Under the pieces are notes generated by a model. That model worked only from the letters and a program-made list of their open reading frames with translations. It was not told where the DNA came from and did not search any database. A DNA stretch of 64,000 nucleotides, from contig JAMYGW020000010.1 of NCBI GenBank assembly GCA_025617375.2, positions 744,001-808,000 of the forward strand, read 5' to 3'. The stretch comes from Acarospora socialis (taxonomy: Eukaryota > Ascomycota > Lecanoromycetes > Acarosporales > Acarosporaceae). The translations under genes and the position numbers were made by a program. Below, piece after piece: positions 1 to 10,720 of this stretch (the first letter of the stretch is position 1; the number at the start of each line of letters is the position of its first letter).

Positions 1-1152
1 TGATTACGGGTGTTGGGGTTGGGCATCTGTGGTAGCGAAGCTCTGAACAGGAAGCGAATGCCTCACTTGGCTTTCTCCGTACCAAGGGGCGTCAATTTGC
101 GGTAACGAATGAGATGTGGGTCAGACCAATGAACGCGTCAAGCTCGTCGTTTCGGGATCCCGAAGATCTCCAGGTCGGGAAGACTGCAGAGCACTGGATC
201 GAGAAGAGCCCTCGACGATTACCTAGCTACAACGTTGTAAGTAATAACGTTTGACCAGCATCGGGTCGCAAGAGAGAAATCGAAGGTAGGGCATGCCTTA
301 TGTACGAGTACCTCCATAAGACCCGGTAAGTGCACGTGTCCCATGCCAGCCATTAAAATGCCATGATCCATCCAGTCCCAGCCTTGGCTGCCGGTAATTC
401 AATCCATCTTGAGGTACGGAGTATGTGTTTGTGTAGTGTAAGTAACCGCTGGTCAAGGTCAAGGATAGCTCTTTCGCACCGAACCCCACAACAAATTGAT
501 ACCAGGTATAAAATCGAAATCCGATAGAAGTTATGCGTATTTCGGATGTTGATCTGCCGGATATGCCTGGATGTACACATACGCTGGGCCGTCTCTGCAC
601 GAAACGGATCAAAGTTCCGAGAGGCTTGCCTGGGAGATCGAGATCAAAAGGTTCGAGACGCTCTGATGATCGATGCGCGCGGCTGTCTGGCAGCCGTTTC
701 GACAGTCGGTGATGGTACACAATAAGTTGCACGCCTAACTCAAGTTGAGGGTTGATCTTCGGTCTAAACTGTTGAATGAGTAAATATCGAAGCATTGATA
801 ATGAAAGACTCGAAAATCAAGAGGACCGCCTGTTGTCAACCTATCTACATGACATGGTACATACTCGTACAGCAAGCATCGATGACCCAAGTGCGCGACC
901 AAGCACGGCACTTCTCAAATACCGAGGATAAAGTATTGCTTTGCTGTCACTGCATCTCTTAACTACTTGGACCCTTGATCTGTTCTGACGATATTATTGA
1001 TACGTCAACGACACCTTGCGAAAGAGGGCTCATTCAACAACCCTAACTCTTCAATTCGGATAAAGACGTTGTAAGACTATAACTACAAGTAGATTGGATT
1101 TGGCGAACTACTCGTGACTCGTGGAAGAGAGAGTGCTTGGTATTCGTCGCTC

Positions 1153-1169
1153 CTCTCTCTCTCTCTCTC
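1153..1169. repeat. CT dinucleotide microsatellite
   Basis: An uninterrupted CT run of about 17 bases in non-coding DNA. Pyrimidine tracts of this kind are common in fungal promoters; no function can be assigned. Confidence 0.8.
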
Positions 1170-1335
1170 CGCTCTGGCGCTTGACACTTAATAATATTAA
1201 TATCTACCTTACTGCAAACTACTTTCGCCAGTGTTTCCTACAGGCGGTTGGGTTTTACCCCAGCGCTACCGACCACCACCTCCGTACAACGTAGAAAACC
1301 GGGGACCACTCAACAGCAAGACCAGACCTGGCAAA

Positions 1336-1370
1336 GCTGCGAGCTGCGAGCTGCGGGCTGCGGGCTGCGG
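1336..1370. repeat. Five-copy GCTGCGA/GCTGCGG heptamer tandem repeat
   Basis: Five head-to-tail 7-base units, two GCTGCGA followed by three GCTGCGG, in a GC-rich patch without a supported gene. It looks like a slippage-generated minisatellite. Confidence 0.85.
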
Positions 1371-1825
1371 CAAAGCTGCCCTCTCCGGTCTCTCTGTGTT
1401 CCCTTCTGGCCTCGGAGGGGAACGACATTATTGTTGTGTGGAGTAGAAATCCGGTCCCACAAGTCTCCTTCGCCTGGGATTCCCAATTCATGCAAGTGTG
1501 CAAACCGTGCCGGGATCGACTCCAATCGTCGCCAGCCATCACCCGCACTATCCATACACACCCGCAGGTGGCGTTGCATCGTCGTGCGACACGATAGGTC
1601 GGCCACCTTTCAAGCTTGCAGCGCCTTCTCGCATCTGTTCGGTCCAAGGCCTTAGGGCGAGAGTGGACGCCAAAAGGCAAAAGGTTCATACACATACCTT
1701 ACCTTACTCCGTACCGCCGTCCTTTTCGACCATTTATGCTTTCCCTTAGCGTCCCCTCTTCGCCGCTGGTTTTGCTTGAACTCTGATCCGCGGTCGAGTC
1801 AGTCTGCTGCCCATTGCTTGAGGTA

Positions 1826-1846
1826 TTGCTTATTGCTTATTGCTTA
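1826..1846. repeat. Three-copy TTGCTTA tandem repeat
   Basis: Three perfect head-to-tail copies of TTGCTTA in non-coding DNA. Short slippage repeat with no evident role. Confidence 0.8.
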
Positions 1847-2721
1847 GTTACTTAGCTGCCTTGGACACGATGCAGACTTTCCCTCTTCGGCGGACGCTGC
1901 ACCGGAAAGCACACCCATACACGCGCAGCACAGGCCGGCCTCCCAGCAAATGCTGTGAGTCGTCTAAATGGATTCCAACCGAGTCTGGCCGGGGGCTCAT
2001 CAATCCCCACCCAAGCACGTTTCCTTGTCTCAATATTAGTAGTTCCCCCCATCCCCGAATGCGGGTGCAAGCGATGTCCTCCTCCTCGACGGCCCGTTAC
2101 CTGCTAGACTCGTCCTCATTTTTCGAACACTTGCAAGAATAGGTTCCAAGGTCGATAGTTGAGTGTAATCTGATGGTGGCGCTTTGGAGGACAAAGGCTT
2201 CGAATTGCTGAGAGCAAGCTCAAGGGGCAGCCAGGTCTCTAGACACTTTGGTTCGTGTATATTCTGGGAGAGAGGCTCTTGCCACCACCTGGATCAAACA
2301 TCTAAAGCTGACCGATCGATCAGCTTTCCGATTTCACCGTGTCAGCTCTAGAAGTCGACGTTTATTGCGGTCGGCTACATCGCGTGGTCTGGAGTGAACG
2401 TGGACTGCCGTTCCAGCAACGTGGGAAGCGTGCCTTGAACCGTCTGATAGGTCAATTGGATATCGAAGTCATCCGCTGAAATCCGACATCTCTGCGGCAC
2501 AAGCTCAACGACGACGCCCAGAATAACCTATAAATCATATCGAATCTCTGTTTCGGTGTTCGCATCTACGGAGCATCGTGAATTCCCAAAACGCGCGCTG
2601 ATCGATGACCCCAAAGGATTCTTAATCGTCACATTACACCGTTTCAGTCAGCCCGTTCAGTTCAACAACCGACGGATGTTGATAATCGTTCTCTTTAACA
2701 TCGACATTGGACAGCCCCGAG

Positions 2722-4370
2722 ATGAGCTCGTCCGCACCGGGACGTTCAGATAAGGCCGAAAACAAGCAAGCTTTGACCAAAACCGTGAAGAGAGTGAAGC
2801 CAGTGCTTCGAGGCGGGTCATCTTACAAAGGATCCAGCTCTAGCAGGGCCGATATCAGCATCGGTTCCAGCATCAAAGCTCCTGCCGTGGCCGGTTCCGA
2901 ATCTGCGCCTGGAGGGTAAGACTTATTTATACTCGTCATGTTCTGACTGTCACTCCCGTATCTTGGACTAACGTCCTGCAGTACAAATCCTATGGCAAGC
3001 GCATCTATGAAGACAAGCTCCGCCGTTACCGAACCCATCGCTGTGGATCCCAAGTATATCAAGTCTGAGAGTACACCACAACCAGCAATATCAGCAACAT
3101 CATCTGTGCACGCCGCAATCCAGCAATCCATCCGAGATATGAACCCTTCCTCTACGAGAACCATGGCTGGGTCCCGGCATACCACGCAGCAAGAGAAGGC
3201 TCGCGCCTTGTTTGAGAAGTACGGTATGAAGTTCGAGCCTAGCGACTGGCAATATCCTGGCGTACCTTCGGGCGACAGGATCGAAAAGCCGATCAGGATG
3301 AGAGTACGCCGCACTTGTCACCGTTGTCAGACGACTTTCGGGCACGACAAGGCATGCTCCAACTGTGGTCATCCGCGTTGCAAGAGCTGTTCACGCTATC
3401 CGGTCAAGAAGTCCAAGGATTCCAAAGCGAAGACGACAGGGGCGGGTGTCGCTGGTGGACTTGGGGTTGGCGACTTGAAGAAGGGCGTCGCTGAATCTGG
3501 TCCTACTCAACAAGACAAGGCTCGAGCGCTATTTGAAAAGTACGGTCTCAAGCTCGAACCACACGAATGGCAGTCTCCAGTCTCGCGGCCTCATGAAAGG
3601 GTTGAGAAGCCAATCAGGATGAGAATCCATCGCCATTGTCATCGCTGCCAGACGACGTTCGGCCCTGACAAGGTGTGCTCGAATTGTAACCATACACGTT
3701 GCAAGAAGTGTCCACGCTATCCACTCAAGAAGAAGAAGAGGGACGCCCAGCTCAAGGAGTTGGAGATGAAGATGGCTGCTGTCACGGTGGGTGAAACTGA
3801 TGGGAAGACCGAGGGTGTGCAACAGACCAAAGAGAAGACGAAAATGAAGTCCCTTCCGCTCACCATACTAAGAAACGGGAAAGAGCTTGTGCGCAGAAAG
3901 CCTAGGCAGGTAGTGCGGAGGACCTGTCATCTGTGCGAGTGTGACTTTGTCCGTGGCGAGAAGACGTGTACGAGCTGTCAGCATGTGCGGTGTAAGCTGT
4001 GTCCTCGAGATCCAGCGAAACTTCACAAATACCCTGACGGATACCCCGGCGATGCGGAGCCGCCACCTGAACTGTACCCGCCACTGGAAAGGCAGTACCG
4101 CAAGACGCGGACCAGAGTGAAATGGACCTGTCACTCGTGTTCCTCAATGTTCAAAGAAAAGTCGAAAACGTGCGAGAAATGCAGTCACGAGCGTTGCGAC
4201 GATTGCACTAGGTTTCCGTAAGCCAACATCACCCTTCTACCGAAGCGTACTTACTGATGGGCATAAACAGGCCGAAGAAAGTTGTGTCTGCACCCGATCC
4301 GGCGATCCTTCAAAGTCTTGAACAGAAGATCGGGAAGCTCAAAATCTCTCTCGAAGAGGCAGTCGCCTGA
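2722..4370 (+). CDS. Protein with four tandem cysteine/histidine-rich repeats, uncharacterised
   Basis: I do not recognise a named function. Exons 2722-2915, 2982-4217 and 4271-4370 give about 509 residues. Both introns have GTAAG-type donors and clear branch points (ACTAAC; CTGAT). The protein carries four copies of a motif: CHxC, then four residues and Phe, then CxxCxHxRCxxCxRxP, starting near residues 177, 284, 380 and 448. This spacing suggests a zinc-binding ribbon or knuckle in each. The first two copies belong to a longer duplication of about 107 residues that also includes a KARALFEKYG segment and a basic RMR stretch before the motif. The N-terminal 170 residues are Ser-rich and probably disordered. 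The third exon ends in a short helix-like tail rich in Glu and Lys. The start ATG at 2722 is the first in frame. Nucleic-acid or protein binding is possible but is inference. Confidence 0.85.
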
Positions 4371-6321
4371 CACAAACGATGCACTGGTCACCGACTTCCG
4401 TCGGGTTTGAGTCCTCAGAGACACTGCGACATGACGTTGAACGAACTGCACGGTTACGATCACCGTATCCACTCTCTCCTACGAGCAATTAAGCGTTGTC
4501 AATAACTCTCCTTTACGTCGTCTATGAAGCCCTGCTCTTTCCTTACTTGATCGTATGCCCATTGTTTTTTTTCCTTTCCTATTTACTTATACCACAATCT
4601 TACGGAGACATCTGCTCTCCCTACAACAGCACAGGAACAATTTGGACCTATTTCTACCGCCAACGTGAAGAAATAGTGGATCCTCGAGTCAGGCCACGGT
4701 CTTGAATATTACCGGGCCCTTGTTCCGTCTCATGTTTTCCTTGTTGACATAAGCAATGACCTTGACCTCTTGTCTCATTCCAACTTATCTGCCGGTGTGG
4801 TCAGTGCTGTGTCGCCAGACCGCATCAGGTCTATCTTTTACGTCTAAGCTTTGACATAGCTACCGTGACCATAGCTACAACTCCTATCTCAACGCAGCCT
4901 TGGACATCTCGGAAAACCAACATCTTATTCCTTCTCCCTTCATGCCTCATCTCGCCAGGACAGGACATATGCTATCCATCACAATTATCACCGAGCACCT
5001 CTCACTACCCTACTAACCCCTCCCTCTCCCGCTTCACACAGCATGATCCTCTTCACCCACCTCATCGAACACCACCCATTCAATATGCCCCTTTCTCTCC
5101 CTCACCGGCCAGTTACCATCCAGCCATCTCCTCCCTCCTCCATCTATATATCTATCCTATCATCAGTATTACATCTCTATCCCAACCTCGTCGACTCATA
5201 CCCTCTTCCCTTCAACCTATCCATATTCCCTCATCTCCTTGCCGTGAGCTCCCCATCAAGACTGGACTAGCAATCTATCCAGGGCTTTGCTCGAAAGTTC
5301 ACGGTAAAAGCTTATTCTAACTCCCCATCGCCTCCGATACACTAACGACGGCCCAGAGCATGCCGGCACGCCTCCAAAGGGCGAGAACTCAACGGTGGGC
5401 GAAAACGAGGGCGTGGGCATTTACTTGGATGGGAAACTCGGTCTTGACTAGAAGATAAAAATGAGAGAAAATGAGACAGGAAAGCTGTGCCGAACGGTCT
5501 CAATCGTCGGCGAGCGGCAAGGACTTTCCGGCGAAGCTGCTTCATGCTCCTCACGGCCGGACTGTTTGCGAATCGCCAGCCAGCTCGTAGGGTCCTAGGA
5601 GCTCGTGTGAGATCTCCGGCCGTTGCTTCTGGCCCAGCGCCTGCTGGAGAGAACGATAGGGCTGAAACATGTCCGGGAGGAAGTGATGACGGGACAGTGA
5701 CCGGCACTATTTGGGAATGGCTGGAGACCTCGTTCGGGGGCTTCTCGATCTCCTCGCTTCGGATATGGGAGGAGATCACCAGCGAAGTTTTGTGTCGGCG
5801 CAGAGTGTTGTCACATGGGATGTCCGACCTTCTAGATAGCGGCTGTGATTCGATAGTGGGTGCAGCGTAGTTCTGGTTGATACCGTGTCCGAGTTTAGAA
5901 CAAAGCAACTGAACTACATCATGTGATCCACTCTAGCTCGTGCGTACCGTAGTCGTCTCTCGCAGTGACCCAAGGTCCACCACGTCAGAAGTCGTCGCCA
6001 CGCAGATGCGTAGACGCCAAATAACTCGCACATAAACTGGTACATGCAACGGATTATGGTGGAGAAGATGAATGAGTATACAGCTTTTCTGCTAGGCTAT
6101 GCGAGGAGAGCAATACACTGTAGACTCAATACGTATCTTCATATTCTTGTGTTGTAGCAAGCCGCCATCATCTTGTTGCTTGGTGATGAATTCTGACAAA
6201 TGGAGCCTTGGACCGAAGCGAACCCTACCACACGTGACTTGCATTTCTCTTTTGCCAACAGAACTCCAGACACCATTTGATATGAAGACATCAGTCATTT
6301 TGAGGCAGTTTTACTCCATTT
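4371..6321. other. Intergenic stretch, no supported gene
   Basis: Pyrimidine-rich DNA (about 4860-5330) gives Ser/Pro/Thr-rich frames that look like composition artefacts. At 5342-5908 frames are open on both strands, but neither has an early ATG plus a recognisable domain. I see nothing firm here except the tRNA that follows. Confidence 0.6.
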
Positions 6322-6430
6322 AGCATGGTGGCCGAGTGGTTAAGGCGAGTGACTTAAGTTTTCAATTTATGCAAGGAAAATATATATCACTTGGGCGATG
6401 CCCGCACGAGTTCGAACCTCGTCCATGCTA
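6322..6430 (+). tRNA. tRNA-Leu (anticodon UAA) with 27-nt intron
   Basis: A complete class II tRNA. The acceptor stem pairs AGCATGG (6322-6328) with CCATGCT (6423-6429), followed by discriminator A. The D arm is GCCGAGTGGTTAAGGC. The anticodon stem AGTGA (6348-6352) pairs with TCACT (6387-6391), with anticodon TAA at 6355-6357. A 27-nt AT-rich intron (6359-6385) sits one base 3' of the anticodon, the canonical nuclear position. The long variable arm (TGGGC/GCCCG type) and the TTCGAAC T-loop are both present. It reads UUA and UUG leucine codons and is transcribed by RNA polymerase III from internal A and B boxes. Confidence 0.95.
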
Positions 6431-6439
6431 TTGATTCAG

Positions 6440-6450
6440 TTTTTGTTTTT
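6440..6450 (+). terminator. RNA polymerase III oligo-T terminator
   Basis: Two runs of five T separated by one G lie 10 bases after the tRNA 3' end, the normal Pol III stop signal. Confidence 0.85.
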
Positions 6451-8530
6451 GTGATTTTTGAGTTGAGAAATGAGTAAGTAGAATAATTTGTGGTTATATT
6501 AAAAGTTTGGTTGTCTTGGGCAAGTAACCTTATTTAGTAATTGTTAGTTACCTTTCTTTACCCGTTATTCTTTGAGGCCCTCCCTCTTACACACCTTTCG
6601 CATATCAGAGATTCTCTTCGATACTCTGTCTTTGCCAGTACAGCAGCAATACAGTCTATAGCCTAATGCGCATTTCCCACTCCGCCTCCCACATGTGCAA
6701 TGTATTTCCTGTCAAAATTTTAGTGGAGTCCCAAACTTCATTAATTCATGCGGCTGGGAAAGCAACGACGGCGGTGTATATGCTTTCCTTATTATTGTGG
6801 AAGAATGGAGGATTGTGGAACTAGAGGCCTATTTGAACAAAAACCACAATACAATTTAACACATTGGAGTGCTTGAGTACGGGAATTGCAATCACCTCCA
6901 GTTGTGTGCGGGAGGAAGTGTGCCGCGAAGTCATGTTACTCTTATACCCTGTGCTATCGTTGCTACGACCCAAACGACCATGACACTTACGGTACTCATC
7001 GGAGTGTCAGGGCTTACACCCAAGTATGAATAGGCCGACATGCCGTCATTTCCCGTCATCACGGCAGTGCTTGTCAAGCCGCGACGAACGAGTCCTAGAA
7101 ATCCAGCCAGCAAGCCGGATCCTTCGTCAGCAATTCTGTCGAGATGATTTCCAACCTCCAGGATGGAGAAGAAGAGACCAAGAGTGACTGAGAGCAAGTG
7201 GATTCAATACTCTTTGCTGTGGACGCCAGACGCCATACCATTGCGGCTTGCCCTACCTCTTCTCGACCACCTCACTCTTTCCTACCGCTTAGTTACTCCC
7301 CACCCGAACCCTCAACTCACAATATCAGCAGCAAGGGACCATCTACCTCAGCCCGGGCGGCAACAGAGGTGCGTCCACACCAGTTCCCAATCCGAGCAAA
7401 CTCAGACTCACGACCCAAAGTCCGCACGATTATCATCTTGAGTGTGAGAACTTGGTTTCGTTCATCGTGAATCCAGGGCCAGTCTACTAACGGTCTAACG
7501 CTTAAAGTAAACTGTCAATGAGCCGGGATGTGGTGCAGGTCTGTTGGGATCGACATGGGCGACAAGGCGGGCAAGCTCCTCGGTCTGGGTCCGGACGCAA
7601 TGACGAGGACTGAAGATAGCGTCGCGGGCGTTGTGATTGCCGTACGTTTGTTTGTGCTTCTCTAGGTCTTGATATATAGCCATCTGGCGGTGTCAAGACT
7701 GACGAGGCTTGGGGGCGTTGATTGACTGTGTAACGCGGGAGAAGAGACTTTCGGACTCTTCGCTTGTTGCAATGGGACCAGTTGCCTTGGTGACTGGCAT
7801 CACCTATTCGGATTTTCATCTCTGTGGAATCTCGGCTCGTAAGGAGAGCTAGGAGCAGCTGGAGGAGAGGTCATCAGGGCGTTGGAGATGATCAGAGCGT
7901 TCGTGACTTGGCCTGGGTTTGCGGATGCGAGGTTGGGTCTTGTTGCAGAGAGGTTGATGTCATCGTACGGGTATGATGTGGGATCCGGCTTAAACACTCC
8001 CTATCTTGCCACCAACGAAGCGTGGGTACCTGTCCTGTTATGTCCTGACGGATAAGCGTCTTCGATGTATGCTTCCCCATTCCTCTACGCCCTTCCCATC
8101 TTTCTCAAACACCTTTTCGCTTCCCTCTTTCCCCTCGCATCTAAGTAGGCCCGCTGGGGTTTTACTTCCCGGTTAAAGTGCACCAAGAGCAATGACAGAA
8201 AATTCCAGAACTGAAGGAGGGTGATTCTAGACATAGAGTTGCTGCGGTAAATCGTGATGGTTGCAGAGGATTAGACTCGCTCGAAGGAGTAAGAACATGC
8301 TCCACTCTCGTCTTCTCTTCTCTTCATCATGCTTCAAGCATTGTTTGTCCTCTTCACAGGAGAATACCGTCACAAAACAAGCAAAGTCTCCAGTTGAGAA
8401 TTCAGACAACATCAAACAACCACTCATCTCTATGATGCTCTGATGGCCGAGATAAGTAGATAGTATTTTCTTCGTCGGATAGTATGCGTTATACTGCACA
8501 CGTAGCTTATCTACACTCTCATCCCAAGCT
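6451..8530. other. Intergenic, with an unresolved coding-like patch on the minus strand
   Basis: No family-level gene is recognised. On the minus strand three segments read like real protein: about 7988-7800 (PDPTSYPYDDINLSAT and onward), 7695-7495 (AIYQDLEKHKQTYGNHNARD and onward) and 7197-6931 (hydrophobic C-terminal part). I could not join them with acceptable splice sites: the phase between the first two does not fit any GT/AG pair I tried. It may be an unrecognised gene or a decayed one. The rest (8081-8530) shows nothing. Confidence 0.35.
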
Positions 8531-10128
8531 CTACAACACAGCCGGCAACTCCCTCCTCCTCCTCACAGCATCAATAAACGCCCCATAACTCCACGTCAAA
8601 TTCGCCGCTCCCCTCTCAAACCCTGTTACGCCGTCAAACTCCTCGCTCAGATCTCCCTGCGCCGTGGCATGGGCCTGAATGACGGCGAGGAAACCATCGC
8701 CGATGTCCTTCAACCGCTGCATGGCCGGGTGGAAGGTCGAGTCCGAGGACGCAACGGTCCTCGCGCCGGAAAAGGTGTTCGGCAGCACGGCTTGCCAGAA
8801 TGATAGACTGCGCTGCGTGACGGTGAATGAACTCTGCTGCTCGGCGTGCGCGGCGGTGCGGTAGAGCACTTCGGATACGCTGGCGGTGCATAGGAACCAA
8901 GGATTTCCAGCGCTGGTGCCGTCGCCATTATATACGTCCTCGGGGTAGCGGCCGATGCCGACGCCGGCGAGCGGGTCACTGGATTTCGCGGCGCCGCTGT
9001 TGACGGGAAAACGGGTGCGCTGGTCTGTGACGAATGCGAGGAGAGTCACGAGCACCTCGTCTGACCACGGTGGGTAGACGCCCTCGTCGGATGTATAGTC
9101 GGTCCCCGTCCCGTGTAGAGCGCCGAGTAGGATGCCGCAGTCGAGTCCGGATCGTTGGCTGTTCATGGTTTCGATCAGATGACCTTGGTCGTTATCCCAG
9201 AAACCGCCAACGAATGAGGCCAGGGCGTCGGCTTGTTGCTTGTAGTACCTCGCTGCGCCAGAGTCACCGAAGAGGTCTGCGACCACCGTCCCCTCGCGTA
9301 ATGCCCGGAGCTGGACCATGACGGTGAAGAAATGCATGCCGTTCACTTCTTCCCAGAGATCGAAACCAGGGGATTGCCAGTTGTGGGACACGTACTCGAG
9401 ATCGGCTTTGATGACGCTGTTGGGTGGCATGGATGGCGTGTAGAGGTTCTTGTACTGCCCACGGCCATCGTTGGGCGTCCACAGCGAGGGATTTGTGTTG
9501 TTGTAGGCATTGAGGTACTGCATCAATGTGAGGGCCCGTAGAGCAGGACCATCCCGCTGGGGTCTGCCCCAGGCTCCGGTAAACGGAGTGCCGTCCACGT
9601 TGAACTTGGGCTCGCCGAGTCCGGATAGGTCACCGAAAGATCCAGAAGGGTTAGTTGTGTGTTGAATGTTGTATGACAGGCTCGTATACGCGCTCATGAT
9701 ATTGAGGATTTGACTTGAAAGAGCCGAGCTGGGATTGGAGGCGTAGATGGATACGAGTGACGACGTTGTGATTGCGGCGTCCCGGACCCCTAGTAATAAC
9801 TTCAGTTTCGATGTACTTGACTTTCTCGCTGTAAAGAGAATATCTGACATTGATAATAGTAGTTAGGGTGAGCCCGGGATGGACTGGCTAGGACGGTGCC
9901 GGGAGTGGCACCCCCAGCATTCTCTCCGCCTGGCGCGATATTGGCAAGCAGTCGGTTGACTGCGATGTCGTTCTCGGTATCGACCCATGAGTCGAAGGAA
10001 GAAGCTCGAGCATATATATCCCCCAAGAAGGCATTCTCAAGCTCAGACGCAGCTACGGACGACGCTGCTGTAGCGAAGGCGAAAAGCGAGAGATAGTTCA
10101 AAAACAAAAGCCCGATGGGACTGAACAT
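8531..10128 (-). CDS. Secreted glucoamylase, GH15, without starch-binding domain
   Basis: Glucan 1,4-alpha-glucosidase, which releases glucose from the non-reducing ends of starch-type chains outside the cell. Exons 10128-9849 and 9789-8531 give 512 residues. The 59-nt intron splits the Trp codon of the substrate-binding motif, so the spliced protein reads YYYQWVRDAAIT with Trp94, Arg96 and Asp97 in place. The catalytic acid lies in DLWEEVNG (Glu240/241). The catalytic base is the first Glu of LSEEFD (Glu476). Other GH15 landmarks are GLGEPKFNVD, WGRPQRDGPALR and GNPWFLCT. Residues 1-21 or so form a signal peptide (hydrophobic LLFLNYLSLFAFATA). The protein stops after LTWSYGAFIDAVRRR, so it has neither the Ser/Thr linker nor the CBM20 domain of Aspergillus GlaA. 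Such enzymes usually prefer soluble dextrins; that preference is inference here. Confidence 0.93.
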
Positions 10129-10720
10129 TTTGACAAGCCTTGGATGCTATAGCTATAACGGACTTGAGATATATTGCGGATTAAATAACAAGATCAAGCT
10201 TGAAGGCTTGCAAAGCACGGCCGTAGAAAGAACGCTCGGTAATAGTACCTAGAAATAGGGAGGTAGCAATATAAGTAACTCTCATCTTTGCCAACCTCAT
10301 CTAGCAGGTACCTTACATCTCTACGATCGTATCTACCAGTGACACGACTTCGATCATGTGTTCAAGAGTCCCGAATGGTGGGGTACAGAAACGCGGAGAG
10401 AGAGGGTGGGTAACGTTCTGCATTTGGGAGTTCCTCCGAGTATGCGCAGTGGTTTTACATAGTGCAAATTAATTTGATCAAAGAAAGGCTTTCAGGTACT
10501 GAGCAGCCCTCTAGCAAAGTTGCTATGGTAGGTATGCACTTTCGATACACTCCGGCACTAGTTGCATTGGGGCGTTGACATTACGTGCGAACACAGAAAA
10601 GCTTTGTTAGTAGAGGACATGTGGAGGTCTTGAACTGGCTACAAGGGATTTAAATCCACGGTTAGCAGCAGATCCATAGGACGCCATGCGCTGGGCTTGC
10701 TAGAGATCTACTCCGTAGCA
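10129..10720. other. Intergenic, promoter of the glucoamylase gene
   Basis: About 590 bases between two genes on the same strand. It should contain the glucoamylase promoter and the 3' UTR of the NECAP gene. One copy of the recurrent TACTCCGTA 9-mer is at 10709-10717. Confidence 0.6.

Larger units (their letters stand above)
1..2721. other. Gene-poor region upstream of the Cys-repeat gene
   Basis: I see no convincing gene here. Open frames on both strands between 298 and 795 and between 1231 and 2142 overlap one another, match no family I know and lack domain motifs. The stretch holds simple repeats (a CT run near 1153-1169, a heptamer repeat at 1336-1370, a TTGCTTA triplication at 1826-1846). 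The last few hundred bases are probably the promoter and 5' UTR of the gene that starts at 2722. Confidence 0.6.

Noticed and set aside
298-795. 165-codon open frame on the minus strand
   Set aside because: It starts with ATG but has no recognisable domain and lies in a region with no other gene signals; it is probably a chance frame.
4865-5320. Ser/Pro/Thr-rich ORFs
   Set aside because: They follow from a strongly pyrimidine-rich strand and have no signal peptide or repeat structure.
5342-5908. Long open frames on both strands
   Set aside because: The minus-strand frame lacks an early ATG, the plus-strand frame has no motif, and both are explained by GC-rich composition.
9780-9900. Apparent frameshift or 20-nt mini-intron in the glucoamylase gene, suggesting a pseudogene
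   Set aside because: A normal 59-nt GT-AG intron (9848-9790) restores the conserved QWVRDAAIT motif and the frame, so the gene is intact.
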